Source: Nodularia sp. NIES-3585 (GTDB taxonomy: Bacteria; Cyanobacteriota; Cyanobacteriia; Cyanobacteriales; Nostocaceae). Taken from it: DNA of 64,000 nucleotides. The notes under the pieces are model-generated. The model saw only the letters and a program-made list of their open reading frames with translations. It did no database searches and was not told where the DNA came from. Below, piece by piece: positions 54,682 through 64,000 of this stretch; the stretch's first letter is position 1; each line of letters begins with the position of its first letter. The translations under genes and the position numbers were made by a program. The stretch spans positions 4,683,118 to 4,747,117 of the forward strand of contig NZ_BDUB01000001.1 of NCBI RefSeq assembly GCF_002218065.1. Direction: 5' to 3'.

Positions 54682-56154
54682 AAAGCAATTATGGTAGTGG
54701 GAACAACATCCCACGCAGGGAAATCACTGATCAGCACAGCTATTTGTCGCATTTTATCGCGGCGTGGTTGGCGAGTAGCTCCCTTTAAAGGTCAAAACAT
54801 GGCTTTAAATGCTTATGTCACGGCTAATGGCGGAGAAATTGGTTATGCTCAAGCAGTGCAAGCTTGGGCGGCTGGTGTGATTCCTTCGGTAGAAATGAAC
54901 CCAATTTTACTGAAGCCCCAAGGAGATATGACATCCCAAGTCATTATCAAAGGTCGAGCAGTAGGCAGAGTTAAAGCTTCAGATTATTACGAACAATACT
55001 TTGATATTGGTTGGCAGGCAATAGAAGAATCTCTGAAACATTTATCCACAGAATTTGATTTGCTAGTCTGTGAAGGTGCAGGTAGTCCGGCTGAGATTAA
55101 CCTCAAGCACCGCGACTTGACCAATATGCGGATAGCAAAATATCTGAATGCACCAACTATATTAGTAGTTGATATTGACCGTGGTGGCGCTTTCGCCCAT
55201 GTCGTCGGCACTCTAGAGTTACTAGAACCAGAAGAACGGCAATTAATTAAAGGTATAGTAATCAACAAATTTCGGGGACAGCTATCCCTCTTGGAACCGG
55301 GGATAAAATGGTTGGAAGAACGTATTGGTATCCCTGTGGTTGGTGTCATCCCTTATTTTCAAGAAGTATTTCCCGCAGAAGATTCCCTCGACTTGCTAGA
55401 CAGTAAGTCATCCAAAAGCAATAGTGAGCTTAATATCACCGTCATTCGCTTACCGAGAATTGCCAACTTTACTGATTTTGACCCCTTGGAATCTGAACCA
55501 ACTGTCACAGTAAAATATGTTAGTCCGAAACAAGATTTAGGACATCCTGATGCTGTGATTATTCCAGGGTCAAAGACCACAATCAATGACTTGCTAATGA
55601 TGCAAAAAACTGGTATGGCAGAAGCGATTCAAAATTATGCAGCTTCTGGTGGTACAGTCTTGGGTATTTGCGGTGGTTACCAAATGTTGGGACAAATTAT
55701 CGCTGATCCAGAAGGAGTAGAAGGACAAGCAGGAAGATTCCAAGGATTAAATCTCTTACCCATTAGAACTGTAATTACAGGCCAAAAAATTGCCCGTCAG
55801 CGCCAAGTTAGCTCAAATTTTCCCCAGATGGGCTTACCAGTGAATGGGTTTGAAATTCACCAAGGGCGATCGCGTGTAGAACAACAAACAGATAGCCAAG
55901 CCTACCAACCTTTATTTGATGATGCTAATTTAGGGTTAGTCGATAGCTGTCAATCTGTTTGGGGTACATACCTCCACGGACTTTTTGATAATGGTCCTTG
56001 GCGGCGTGCTTGGTTAAATCGCTTGCGTCAACAACGAGGCTTGAAATCTTTGCCCACTGGTGTTGCTAACTATCGGGAACAGCGAGAACAGATTTTAGAC
56101 TACCTCGCCACAGAAATTGAAAATCATTTAAACTTAACGCCCTTTTTACCTTAG
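54679..56154 (+). CDS. cobQ: Cobyric acid synthase
   Basis: ATP- and glutamine-dependent amidation of adenosylcobyrinic acid a,c-diamide, late in (pseudo)cobalamin synthesis. 491 residues. N-terminal P-loop-like VVGTTSHAGKS, GQNMALNAYVT, and the C-terminal glutamine amidotransferase part with nucleophile LGICGGYQMLG and the conserved GTYLHGLFDNG. Start from a repeat unit, no SD. No cobalamin riboswitch could be recognised upstream. Confidence 0.95.
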   Translation: MKAIMVVGTTSHAGKSLISTAICRILSRRGWRVAPFKGQNMALNAYVTANGGEIGYAQAVQAWAAGVIPSVEMNPILLKPQGDMTSQVIIKGRAVGRVKASDYYEQYFDIGWQAIEESLKHLSTEFDLLVCEGAGSPAEINLKHRDLTNMRIAKYLNAPTILVVDIDRGGAFAHVVGTLELLEPEERQLIKGIVINKFRGQLSLLEPGIKWLEERIGIPVVGVIPYFQEVFPAEDSLDLLDSKSSKSNSELNITVIRLPRIANFTDFDPLESEPTVTVKYVSPKQDLGHPDAVIIPGSKTTINDLLMMQKTGMAEAIQNYAASGGTVLGICGGYQMLGQIIADPEGVEGQAGRFQGLNLLPIRTVITGQKIARQRQVSSNFPQMGLPVNGFEIHQGRSRVEQQTDSQAYQPLFDDANLGLVDSCQSVWGTYLHGLFDNGPWRRAWLNRLRQQRGLKSLPTGVANYREQREQILDYLATEIENHLNLTPFLP

Positions 56155-56169
56155 CCAAACTTATCGTTC

Positions 56170-56409
56170 ATGACTATTCGTGTCCGCTTTTTACCAGATG
56201 ATGTTACTGTTGATGCCGAAGTGGGAGAACCTCTGTTAGATGTAGCTGAAAGGGCTGAGGTGTTTATTCCCACCGGTTGTCTCATGGGATCATGTCACGC
56301 TTGCACAGTAGAACTGGAAAATGGAGATGTCATTCGCGCTTGTCTTTCATCAGTATCACCAGGGCGCGAAGAAATGACAATTAATTTGTATAGTGACCCA
56401 ACTTGGTAA
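56170..56409 (+). CDS. Small 2Fe-2S ferredoxin-like protein
   Basis: 79 residues. Cluster ligands C37, C42, C45 (GCLMGSCHAC) and C58 (RACLSS); the spacing before the last Cys is much shorter than in plant-type ferredoxin. 15 bp after cobQ on the same strand, so likely cotranscribed. Electron partner unknown. Confidence 0.82.
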   Translation: MTIRVRFLPDDVTVDAEVGEPLLDVAERAEVFIPTGCLMGSCHACTVELENGDVIRACLSSVSPGREEMTINLYSDPTW

Positions 56410-56461
56410 TGTTTTAATATCTGGTTACGTTTGCATAGACATCTATCAGATCATTAAAACA

Positions 56462-56674
56462 ATGGCCAAGAAAATTCGAGAACTTAAGCAAATGCTTCGC
56501 CAAGGTGGTTTTACAGAAATCCCAGGCAAAGGAAGTCATACTAACTGGGTACATCCCTTATATACTGGAAAAATAACAGTTTCAGGCAAAGACGGAGCCG
56601 ATGCTAAACGCTACCAAGAGAAGGAAGTAAAACAAGCAATTGAGAAAGTCGAAGGGAAAAAACAAGATGAATAA
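56462..56674 (+). CDS. hicA: HicA toxin (mRNA interferase)
   Basis: 70 residues of the HicA double-stranded RNA-binding fold: IRELKQMLRQGGFTEIPGKG, then SHTNWVHP with catalytic H26. Toxin of a type II system that cleaves mRNA. Start at ATG 56462. Overlaps hicB by 8 bp, the usual toxin-first layout. Confidence 0.88.
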   Translation: MAKKIRELKQMLRQGGFTEIPGKGSHTNWVHPLYTGKITVSGKDGADAKRYQEKEVKQAIEKVEGKKQDE

Positions 56675-56885
56675 TCTCAAATACCAAATGGTGATTCAAT
56701 GGTCAGAATCAGATAATTGTTTCTTGGTAGGATTCCCAGATTTTCCCGGACAAGAATGGCGAACTCATGGGGATACTTACCAATTAGCAGTAGCCAACGG
56801 TGTTGAAGCCTTAGAATCTCTGATTATTGCTTATGAAGCTACGGGCGATACACTACCACAACCAACAGTGTGTAACGCCGCATAG
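56667..56885 (+). CDS. hicB: HicB antitoxin
   Basis: 72 residues with the partial RNase H-like HicB fold (MVIQWSESDNCFLVGFPDFP, then GVEALESLIIAYEATGDTLP). No C-terminal DNA-binding domain is evident, so autoregulation is unclear. Start at ATG 56667 within the end of hicA. Confidence 0.87.
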   Translation: MNNLKYQMVIQWSESDNCFLVGFPDFPGQEWRTHGDTYQLAVANGVEALESLIIAYEATGDTLPQPTVCNAA

Positions 56886-56918
56886 TATGAAATTGCCGAG
56901 GGTAGTTAGACAACTGTG

Positions 56919-57365
56919 TTAGCTATGAGACTTGACATTCAAAGCATATTCTTTGAACCTTTCCAAGTCAGCTTGAATAGTAGACTCTACTACCCGACCC
57001 AGAAACAAATTATCCATAATTTTGCCAATCAGCCCAGGAATAGCATAGGAAATGGTCATTTTCACAATGCTACTACCGTGGCGATCGTAAAAGCGAATTG
57101 CTCCCTGATTCGGCAAACCATCAACCGATTCCCATTGAATAATTTGCTGTTTCACAACTTTCAGCATCCGGGATTTCCATTTAAATTCCAGACCATTAGT
57201 GCTAAGTTTCCATAAAGATATATCTGGATTTTCTGGCGAAATCTTTACCGAATCAATCCACTTCATCCAACGGGGCATTTGCTCTAAATCAGACCAAAGT
57301 CCCCATACTAATTCTATGGGAGCTTCTACTTCAATCTGTACGCTATGCTCTAACCACTGTGCCAT
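56919..57365 (-). CDS. SRPBCC (START-like) family protein
   Basis: 148 residues, polyketide cyclase/coenzyme Q-binding type helix-grip fold (HSVQIEVEAPIELVWGLWSD, LEQMPRWMKWIDSVK). It binds a hydrophobic ligand. 40 bp downstream of zds in the same direction, an arrangement known in other cyanobacteria, so a link to carotenoid handling is likely but unproven. Confidence 0.83.
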   Translation of the reverse strand: MAQWLEHSVQIEVEAPIELVWGLWSDLEQMPRWMKWIDSVKISPENPDISLWKLSTNGLEFKWKSRMLKVVKQQIIQWESVDGLPNQGAIRFYDRHGSSIVKMTISYAIPGLIGKIMDNLFLGRVVESTIQADLERFKEYALNVKSHS

Positions 57366-57405
57366 TTTTTTCTTCCTCTGCTTCCTCTGTACTTGGTGCA
57401 GTGCG

Positions 57406-58845
57406 TTATTTCTTCACATTTTCTAAAATCACTTTTGCCGCACGTCGTCCAGAAATGGTTGCTCCTTCCATGCTGTCGATGTAATCTTGCTGAGTGTAAC
57501 TACCTGCTAAAAAGAAATTATTCACCGGCGTTTTTTGGTTAGGGCGGTAAGGGTCCATCCCTGGTGCTTCCCTGTAGAGAGATTTCGCCAGTTTCACAAC
57601 ACTATACCAAGTCATATTCAGTTCTCGTGATGAGGGGAACAGTTCATGAACTTGCTTGAGGACGTGTTGCGCGATCGCTTCATTATTTTGTTTAATAAAA
57701 GGATCTCCCGGTGTAAGTACCAACTGTAATAAAGACCCTTCTCCTGGGCGATAATAATCACTGGGGCTAGTCAAAGCCAAATCAGCAAAACAAGAAAAAT
57801 CAGCATCGGCGGTATAAAGTAAATTATCTATCCCCGCAGCATGATTTAGCTGTTTGCGTTGTTCTTCATCTTGCAGTTCTGTCACCCAGCCATCAAATCT
57901 TAGCTGTACTGTGGCGACTGGTACAGCATCCAACTTATAAATATTGTCGAATTCTGACCACTTACGCCATTCTTGGGGTAATATACGCTGAATGCCTGGG
58001 ACATCACAAGCAAAAACGTAAGCATCAGCCGTAATAATTTCTGTTGTGTCACCTTCAGCAACTGCTATACCAGTGACGTGAGTTTGTTCGCCTGATTCGG
58101 TAAATTGAATTTCCCGGACTTGGCGACGCGTATAAACTTGAGCGCCTCTAGCTTCTAAATATTTGAGGATAGGCTGGTGCAAATACTCATTCGGGGAACC
58201 TTCCAGCATCCGCATAATTGAGGCTTCGGTTTTTGCAGCAAAAAACTGGAAGATTGTCAACATACAACGGGCAGAAATATTGTCACAATCAATAAATCCC
58301 AAAGCATAAGCAATGGGATTCCACATTCGTTTAATGCTACCTTCACTACCGCCGTGGCTGCGGAACCATTCAGCAAAGCTAACTTTATCTAATTTGCGAA
58401 TAGTTTTCATCGCCCCGTTAAAGTCTACCAACCCTCGGACTATGGGGCTAGTACCCAAAGCGATCGCATTTTGTAGTTTATCTTGTAATGACAGTTGCGA
58501 AGTTGTAAAAAATGCCTTTAATCCATTGAAAGGCGCACCCGTAAAAAAGCGGAAATCTAATGTACCAGTGCGTCCTCCTTGATTAATAAAGGTGTGGGTA
58601 TGTTCTTTGAGGCGTAAATTTGATAACGCCCCCACTTTTTCCATTAATTCAAATAGTTGGTAGTAGCAACCAAAAAATACGTGCAACCCCATTTCAATAT
58701 GGTTACCATCATCATCAACCCAACTACTGACTTTACCGCCAACAAATGGACGGGACTCAAAAATTTGGACTTCACAACCAGCATCTGCCAAATCTACTGC
58801 GGTTGCTAGCCCAGCCAGTCCCGCACCCACTATTGCAACACGCAT
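57406..58845 (-). CDS. zds: Zeta-carotene desaturase
   Basis: Plant-type desaturase (CrtQ/ZDS) that takes 9,9'-di-cis-zeta-carotene to prolycopene with plastoquinone as acceptor. 479 residues. FAD-binding [20 protein letters not shown], then [20 protein letters not shown], and the C-terminal [20 protein letters not shown] substrate/FAD motif. First gene of a two-gene unit with the SRPBCC protein. Confidence 0.95.
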   Translation of the reverse strand: MRVAIVGAGLAGLATAVDLADAGCEVQIFESRPFVGGKVSSWVDDDGNHIEMGLHVFFGCYYQLFELMEKVGALSNLRLKEHTHTFINQGGRTGTLDFRFFTGAPFNGLKAFFTTSQLSLQDKLQNAIALGTSPIVRGLVDFNGAMKTIRKLDKVSFAEWFRSHGGSEGSIKRMWNPIAYALGFIDCDNISARCMLTIFQFFAAKTEASIMRMLEGSPNEYLHQPILKYLEARGAQVYTRRQVREIQFTESGEQTHVTGIAVAEGDTTEIITADAYVFACDVPGIQRILPQEWRKWSEFDNIYKLDAVPVATVQLRFDGWVTELQDEEQRKQLNHAAGIDNLLYTADADFSCFADLALTSPSDYYRPGEGSLLQLVLTPGDPFIKQNNEAIAQHVLKQVHELFPSSRELNMTWYSVVKLAKSLYREAPGMDPYRPNQKTPVNNFFLAGSYTQQDYIDSMEGATISGRRAAKVILENVKK

Positions 58846-59130
58846 TATTCCATCTTACCTTTTCAGTTTCTTTACAGATTGTAACTGGGTTAGCGTCGGA
58901 ATTGGCTATTTATATCAACTTCACTATTGGTAAAGCCACAACAGCGTCATGGCCTTTGGTAATAGGTTTACCTTTATTACTCCTGCGAATTCTGGCAAAT
59001 CACTAGATAAACTTGTGCCAAAGGGTTTTTACTTGGAATAGGAACCTAGTCATTGAATGGTGACTAAAAAAATAGCGCAAGTCTTTTTGGCATATAAATT
59101 TATCATCTACTAAGCTGTAAAACTAGATCC

Positions 59131-59307
59131 CTAATTGTTTGCTTCCTTACTGTCTTCTGATACAGTTAGCCCTCTAATTAGTTCGCGAATTACATCTGTT
59201 GCTGGTCTACCTGTCTGCTGACAATATTTTTCTAACTTTTCTGCTTCCTGTGTTGCTAAGTTGACAGTTATACGTTTTACGGCCCATTTTTTATTAGTCA
59301 TTATCAT
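59131..59307 (-). CDS. Small ribbon-helix-helix (CopG-like) protein
   Basis: 58 codons, shorter than usual gene calls: MTNKKWAVKRITVNLATQEA, then EKLEKYCQQTGRPATDVIRE and ELIRGLTV. The strand-helix-helix pattern with KRITVNL fits a CopG/Arc DNA-binding fold. It may be an orphan antitoxin or regulator: no toxin gene is adjacent. Start uncertain between 59307 and 59301. Confidence 0.65.
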   Translation of the reverse strand: MIMTNKKWAVKRITVNLATQEAEKLEKYCQQTGRPATDVIRELIRGLTVSEDSKEANN

Positions 59308-60598
59308 GCTATTTGCTGTATTTTACCACTATCAAAAAGAACAGTGAATTCAAGATTAAGACGATAAGATTATCAGAGTTTGTGTCAAGAAACAAGCGAT
59401 GCCATCAACACGAAAAAATTCATCTTTGTTAAATGTCTTGATCATTCTCCAATGAAATATAAGATTAGAATTAGCATTGTGACAGCAGAGGTATCACATA
59501 CTCTCTGGTAAAGATAGTTACACCAGCAAGGTCTTGATCAAAACCTGACTAAATAATTCCACACGCTAATGTAGTGTGTCATTAAGAGGATACAAGCAAG
59601 CTCTAACTAACGCAACTACCGAATTACGTAAGGCCTGCTGCATATTCCGGCTGAGAGCGAAACTGTTCTTACAGAGACATTAACTCAATTACGAATTACT
59701 GTAACTATCATCCTGAAATTTTTGATAAATTGGCTGAGTGTTTTTTATTTTTAGCTGCGGATAATAGCTTGTTTAATCTCAGCATTGTATCGCTTCATAA
59801 TTTTCATGGCATTAGATTGATGACCCATAATATTATCTTTCAGACTTACTCTTCAGGTAAATTTGCTCAATTTCCTAAAACTTTGTGCCTAGAACAAGTG
59901 GAACGAGTATAAAGTTCTGGTCAAAGTATTCCCGAAGTATGACGAAGCTTTTTTGTGAATAAGTTCCCTTTTCAAAGAATATTTGCGGTTTTTTCGATAG
60001 TAAGGCTATTATAGCCATGAATTTTATACTTTAAATAAACTTTATTAAAAGATGATTAAAATAAATTTTTATGATTTATAAAAAAACATGAAGACAAAGT
60101 AAAATATCTAAATTTTTACTTAATTCTATTGACTGACTATACTCAGTAATTAATAAAAACTCAGCAATAACAACATTTTGGTTGAGTATTTCACGGTTTT
60201 TACGGTACTTAATTGGCTGCCAAATCCAATATATTGTATATTATTACACGTATTATGTGAAATTACGATAAAGCACGTATATTATACTCGCCCAAAAGTT
60301 GGGACGTGTCTTCTCAATATTTGCCATTGGGATAGAATCTAAAAACTAGCTAGGAATATGTACAAAGCTGTTCCTGGTTTAACTTGCATCATGAGGACGA
60401 GCAAGATGCCCAGATCATGAAAAATCACTGGGGTTTTGGTGAAATTTATGTTTAGGGACTTCCAAGAAATAAATTATCCCGATCAAGGTTAGCGTAGCGC
60501 ATACCACAGAGGACACAGAGTCATGAGAATTTGAGAGATTTTTGGCGTTAGGCGGTGGAGTGTTTTTTTATTTGGAAGTCCCTGATTTGTGGTAATTG
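59308..60598. other. 1.3-kb AT-rich region without a recognised gene
   Basis: Very AT-rich, especially 59960-60300. The frame at 59730-59912 has no protein character. Short inverted segments (CACAC/GTGTG near 59571-59590) are too weak to call. A dispersed fragment resembling CACAGAGGACACAGAG occurs near 60505. It may be an erased gene or a long regulatory region. Confidence 0.4.
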
Positions 60599-62236
60599 TT
60601 AAAGTTGTGGCATAAGTTGGAGAGTGCCAAGACCTAAATCTTGAGGTGAACGCGATCGCACTTCAAACAAAGCCATCATATCTCGCAATTTGGGATTACC
60701 ACGGGAAGCTCCTGTTAGTCCTTTGGCAATAATCAAGGCACAGTAGCCCTTGGTATTTTTACATCGCTGATTCCATTTTTTGCGGGCTTCTATATGAGTG
60801 GGATCATCATCTAAAAATTCACCGAACAGAAATAACTCATCATCTTCAGTTTGCAACAAACCCAAATCGTAGCGATCGCCATCAAAAGGATCAGCACCTG
60901 GATTAAAGCAAATTGCTTTGAGTCCCCCTGCTGCCAGAATATTTTCAATGACAGTTTTAGCCTTGGGTCGCGAGGTTTGAATTAAAATCACTGGTAATCC
61001 GTCACCAACTTTTGATATTTCACCAGCTTGATGAGTTTGCACACCTTGACGCAAAGACTCTAGCATTTCCCAAGATATTACTCCCAAACTGAGAAAAGAA
61101 TCTTCTGGTATCAAGTCATCTCGCAAGGAAGAAAAATCAGCTAAGTCTTCCTCTCCCATTTCTAGTTCTTCGATATCAAAACCTGCCATTTCCTCTAATT
61201 CTGCGGCTAACTGCGGCATGGTAGAGACAGTTACAGACAAAGGTTTAATTGATTCTGACTCTGATTTAGGGAGAGAAATACGATAGCGCCGGCTCAGACT
61301 AGGAAAAGTCTCAGTATCTAACTGGTTGTGGTAATCCCGGATAAAGCGGCTCAAACTCTCTAAAGCCACAAAGACTGTAAGTGCCTCTTCTTCATATAAA
61401 ACAGAGCGCAAACCTTCTAAAGGGTGAATATTACCGAAACTTGGCTCAATTTCTGATATGGGCAGGTCGGCTAAATCTTCGTCGTCCATTTCATCTTCGC
61501 CCATTTCATCTTCACTTTCAAAAGTCAGAAATAGGCAATCTTGTTTGAGAAAAGCTTCTTCTAAATTTTCTTGTGATTCATCATCCTGTAAAACTGCTGC
61601 CCGAAACTGCTTGAGTGAATCTTCTGAGCGATACAATAAAATTCCGTACTCCATGCCTAGCATCCCCATGACCGAGGCATAGAGTGTCCCCACATCCCAG
61701 TTGTTAATCTCTATTGATAAAATTTGCTGTTCTTCTAAAAATTCCCAAGGTGCGCTCTCCCAAAGAGCCAAGGCTTTATCATGTAAGACTTGTGCATACT
61801 GCGGAGGTAAATCAGGAACTTGGTTTTCCAGAATTTCCGTAAACCCGCGAAACAGTTCGTCAATTAGGGGCAATTCTGGAACGTAATCAATGGCAATATC
61901 TAAATCTTGCAACACACCACGCAGGTAAAACTGAATTTCTCGGTCTTTGACCACAATCTTTTGCGGCCTGGCGGGTTTACCAGGACTGTGGGGATGCTCC
62001 ATTGCCCGCATTAAGGTGCGAACAATTGCTTCAGGGCCTGTTTCAGGAGATACTACGTCCATGCCGCGGACAACACCCTGTGAGCCATCTACCCACAGAA
62101 TACATTCACCCTGAGCCTCTGAATCTGAATCCGAGGTGGGCGATGATGACATTGGACGGCGATCGCCCTCCCATACAGAAGGAATTTGAGTTAATGTCTT
62201 CAACCGACGACTGGTAGAGCGATTAAAACTTGTCAT
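60599..62236 (-). CDS. Conserved cyanobacterial protein of unknown function (possible DUF6930)
   Basis: 545 residues, acidic, soluble. Features: LWVDGSQGVVRGMDVVSPET near the N-terminus, an acidic loop (EDEMGEDEMDDEDLAD), and a C-terminal segment ICFNPGADPFDGDRYDLGLL. It looks like a conserved two-domain cyanobacterial protein, but I cannot assign a reaction. Monocistronic. Confidence 0.7.
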   Translation of the reverse strand: MTSFNRSTSRRLKTLTQIPSVWEGDRRPMSSSPTSDSDSEAQGECILWVDGSQGVVRGMDVVSPETGPEAIVRTLMRAMEHPHSPGKPARPQKIVVKDREIQFYLRGVLQDLDIAIDYVPELPLIDELFRGFTEILENQVPDLPPQYAQVLHDKALALWESAPWEFLEEQQILSIEINNWDVGTLYASVMGMLGMEYGILLYRSEDSLKQFRAAVLQDDESQENLEEAFLKQDCLFLTFESEDEMGEDEMDDEDLADLPISEIEPSFGNIHPLEGLRSVLYEEEALTVFVALESLSRFIRDYHNQLDTETFPSLSRRYRISLPKSESESIKPLSVTVSTMPQLAAELEEMAGFDIEELEMGEEDLADFSSLRDDLIPEDSFLSLGVISWEMLESLRQGVQTHQAGEISKVGDGLPVILIQTSRPKAKTVIENILAAGGLKAICFNPGADPFDGDRYDLGLLQTEDDELFLFGEFLDDDPTHIEARKKWNQRCKNTKGYCALIIAKGLTGASRGNPKLRDMMALFEVRSRSPQDLGLGTLQLMPQL

Positions 62237-62651
62237 ACAGTAGGTTAATCAAAAAGAAGCTATTTGGAAGTAAACTATGGGGAATAATTAGCACAGGTCG
62301 GCGTAAATAGCACAACCCTTTGAAATCAATCACAAGCTTATATAATAAGACTTTTGACGAACGCCCTGCGGTACTAGCCTTGGGTAAAATCTTTCTGGCT
62401 ACACATGAACAGTTATTGCAACTTGTGTTTGCCACAAGGCTTAAACTCCCAAAATACCGCATCGCTAAACACACTCAATTCCTCAATTCTAGAATAAAAA
62501 GTCTTGGCTGCTTTTGACGAAGTGTTTACAATTTGGCAACTAACGATGTCAATATCGCTAGAATTAAAACAAAAACTAAAGGGTGACCCAAGGGGAATAA
62601 AAAACCTAGACAGGTTACTGGTTAGACCACTTAAGGAGTTGAAACAGCAAA
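62237..62651. other. Gap upstream of the IscA-type gene with one dispersed repeat
   Basis: Contains the repeat at 62349-62379 (GACTTTTGACGAACGCCCTG onward) found inverted at 63533-63563. Other short frames here are not genes. Confidence 0.5.
62349..62379. repeat. 31-bp dispersed repeat, forward copy
   Basis: Matches the inverted copy at 63533-63563 in 30 of 31 positions, flanking the IscA-type and TPR genes. Confidence 0.75.
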
Positions 62652-63008
62652 ATGACACAAGTAACTCAGTCCCAACAACGTGGCATTCAACTAAGCCAAT
62701 CAGCCTTGCTCCAGGTAAAGTCCTTGCAACAAAAGCAAGGCAACGAACTATGCTTACGAGTTGGAGTCCGTCAAGGCGGTTGTTCGGGAATGTCTTACAT
62801 GATGGACTTTGAGGACACCAGTAAGATCACCCCGCAGGATGAAGTTTTCGATTACGATGGCTTCAAAATTGTCTGTGATGGCAAAAGTTTATTATACCTC
62901 TATGGTTTAATGCTCGATTATAGCGATGCCATGATTGGTGGTGGTTTTCAATTCACTAACCCCAATGCTGCCCAAACCTGTGGTTGCGGCAAGTCATTTG
63001 GGGTGTAA
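62652..63008 (+). CDS. IscA/SufA-type iron-sulfur carrier
   Basis: 118 residues, A-type carrier that holds and delivers Fe-S clusters. The three Cys ligands are C44 (GGCSGMSY) and the pair in QTCGCGKSF near the C-terminus. Not adjacent to a nif or suf cluster, so a housekeeping or stress role is more likely than nitrogenase-specific HesB. Confidence 0.9.
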   Translation: MTQVTQSQQRGIQLSQSALLQVKSLQQKQGNELCLRVGVRQGGCSGMSYMMDFEDTSKITPQDEVFDYDGFKIVCDGKSLLYLYGLMLDYSDAMIGGGFQFTNPNAAQTCGCGKSFGV

Positions 63009-63094
63009 TATGATCAGTGGTCGGTTGTCAGTTGTTAATTACTCTTGATGACTGACTGCTAACTATTGAATATATAACTATTAACTGATTTGCT

Positions 63095-63514
63095 ATGGCT
63101 CAAACCGTTGAATTCCTGTTTGATACAGGTTTGGAACGCTATAAAGCTGGCGAAGCAACCGAAACTTTGATCCCTGTATTTAAAGAAGTGTGCGATCGCG
63201 CCCCTAAAACAAGTTCAGCGTGGATTTGTTTATCTTGGTTGTATTTGCTAGAAAACAAACCCAACTTGGCTTACAAAGCTGCACAGAAGGCAGTCAAGTT
63301 AAATCCACAAGACCCACAAGCCCGAATTAATTTGGCTATGTCCATGCTGGAAACAGGTCAAAAAGGTTTGCGAGAACATATTGAATTCGCAAAACAATTA
63401 ATTTTTGTCAATGAAGAATGGGAAAAAGAAATTAAAGATAGCATTACCGATGGTTTAAGCCGCAAACCAGATTGGCAGAGTTTGGCAAAAGTCAAAACCT
63501 GGCTATTTGAATAA
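63095..63514 (+). CDS. Small TPR-like protein
   Basis: 139 residues with two or three TPR motifs (SAWICLSWLYLLENKPNLAY, KAVKLNPQDPQARINLAMSM). A likely protein-protein adaptor. 86 bp after the IscA-type gene in the same direction, which hints at a shared transcript. Confidence 0.83.
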   Translation: MAQTVEFLFDTGLERYKAGEATETLIPVFKEVCDRAPKTSSAWICLSWLYLLENKPNLAYKAAQKAVKLNPQDPQARINLAMSMLETGQKGLREHIEFAKQLIFVNEEWEKEIKDSITDGLSRKPDWQSLAKVKTWLFE

Positions 63515-63532
63515 TTAAGTCCAGAAGGTAGG

Positions 63533-63563
63533 GGCTAGTACCGCAAGGCGTTCGTCAAAAGTC
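63533..63563. repeat. 31-bp dispersed repeat, inverted copy
   Basis: GGCTAGTACCGCAAGGCGTT onward, reverse complement of 62349-62379 with one mismatch. Confidence 0.75.
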
Positions 63564-63655
63564 AAAAATCAAAAGGCTTTAATTTTCGGATTTTGAACTT
63601 TTTGAAATTGTATGCCTATTTACGCCATGCTGTACTAGTTGGTATACAAACCAGT

Positions 63656-63704
63656 CCCTACTCCCTACTCCCTACTCCCCACTCCCCACTCCCCACTCCC
63701 TGAT
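63656..63704. repeat. Heptanucleotide repeat abutting a start codon
   Basis: CCCTACT x3, CCCCACT x3 and the variant CCCTGAT, whose last bases begin the ATG of the next gene (63703). No Shine-Dalgarno is left. Confidence 0.85.
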
Positions 63705-63945
63705 GAAAGAAAAATTATTAAACTGGCTAAATTTATTCTTAGTTGCCGATGTATTCTTAGTTTTATTTGGCTTTATCTGGCTAGCGATCGCAGCCATGGG
63801 CGATGCTGCGGGACTAAACTTAGGTTTAGATTTATGGCATCAACTTTGGATGCCTGTGTTTAACCCCGCAATTGGCATCCTCATGGGTGGCGCTATTCTT
63901 AGCGGTTTAGTTAGTTGGGTATCGCGCAAATTCCAGGCTGACTGA
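63703..63945 (+). CDS. Small two-helix membrane protein
   Basis: 80 residues with two hydrophobic segments (LFLVADVFLVLFGFIWLAIA and FNPAIGILMGGAILSGLVSW). Conserved hypothetical in type; function unknown. Start overlaps a variant heptamer unit. Confidence 0.7.
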   Translation: MKEKLLNWLNLFLVADVFLVLFGFIWLAIAAMGDAAGLNLGLDLWHQLWMPVFNPAIGILMGGAILSGLVSWVSRKFQAD

Positions 63946-63957
63946 AAGTTTGTAGTT

Positions 63958-63980
63958 AGGACTTTAGTCCTATCTTTTTA
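63958..63980 (+). terminator. Terminator-like hairpin at the window end
   Basis: AGGACTTTAGTCCT followed by ATCTTTTTA, 13 bp after the last stop. The stem is only five or six pairs. Confidence 0.45.
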
Positions 63981-64000
63981 TCTATTCCAAGCTACGCATT

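Noticed and set aside
58870-59006. Hydrophobic plus-strand stretch (LASELAIYINFTIGKATTAS) after zds
   Set aside because: Looks protein-like but has no start codon except one deep inside zds on the other strand. Possibly a gene remnant; not enough to call.
59730-59912. 60-codon plus-strand frame
   Set aside because: Random-looking composition in an AT-rich gap, no ribosome binding site.

Overview
The window comes from a filamentous, probably heterocyst-forming cyanobacterium of the Nostoc/Anabaena group. The palindrome GCGATCGC (HIP1) recurs throughout, for example at 2426 and 7399. Heptanucleotide tandem repeats typical of heterocystous cyanobacteria occur in many gaps. The gene content is photosynthetic and motility-related: psbX, ycf66, a HLIP, zeta-carotene desaturase, CcsA, and a hormogonium-type chemotaxis (hmp) cluster. 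From memory, the order sdhB - calA - ctaB/ctaA - coxBAC matches Anabaena PCC 7120. The repeats, mobile elements and CRISPR array are likely strain-specific. No database search was possible.

Layout. 0.5-2.6 kb: a PilT-type retraction ATPase and a long protein ending in a KaiB domain. 3.0-15.7 kb: the chemotaxis-like cluster hmpA-E on the minus strand (PatA-like regulator, CheY, CheW, TPR-MCP, giant CheA hybrid), divergent from the coiled-coil gene hmpF. 15.7-24.7 kb: tilS, small enzymes, a solo TnpB element beside a short-chain dehydrogenase remnant, a KGK protein, ccsA, a DUF3352 protein and chorismate lyase. 24.9-33 kb: tRNA-Leu(GAG), accC, a YggT protein, psbX, ycf66, two small beta-propeller lipoproteins, sdhB, a tnpB relic and the AbrB-like regulator calA. 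33-43 kb: a CPBP protease, heme O/A synthases divergent from the aa3-type oxidase operon ctaCDE, then DUF4168 and WD40 proteins. 43-50 kb: HLIP, alanine dehydrogenase, an IS5-type insertion, and a cyanide-insensitive-type quinol oxidase (cydAB). 50-64 kb: a seven-repeat CRISPR array without cas genes in view, an ABC-2 exporter, PrxQ, cobQ, ferredoxin, HicAB, zds, an IscA-type protein and small genes.

Functional themes. The first 15 kb is about surface motility: retraction ATPase plus its chemotaxis-like control system. The centre holds respiration: succinate dehydrogenase Fe-S subunit, heme A synthesis, cytochrome c oxidase, and farther on the bd-type oxidase. Photosystem, carotenoid, biotin carboxylase and cobalamin genes are interspersed housekeeping.

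The most unusual signal is how repeats intrude on gene ends. Three start codons (29637, 54150, 54679) lie inside the last unit of a heptanucleotide tandem repeat. The sdhB stop codon is made by a repeat unit, the DUF3352 stop by a palindromic repeat, and a palindromic repeat sits inside the tilS reading frame.
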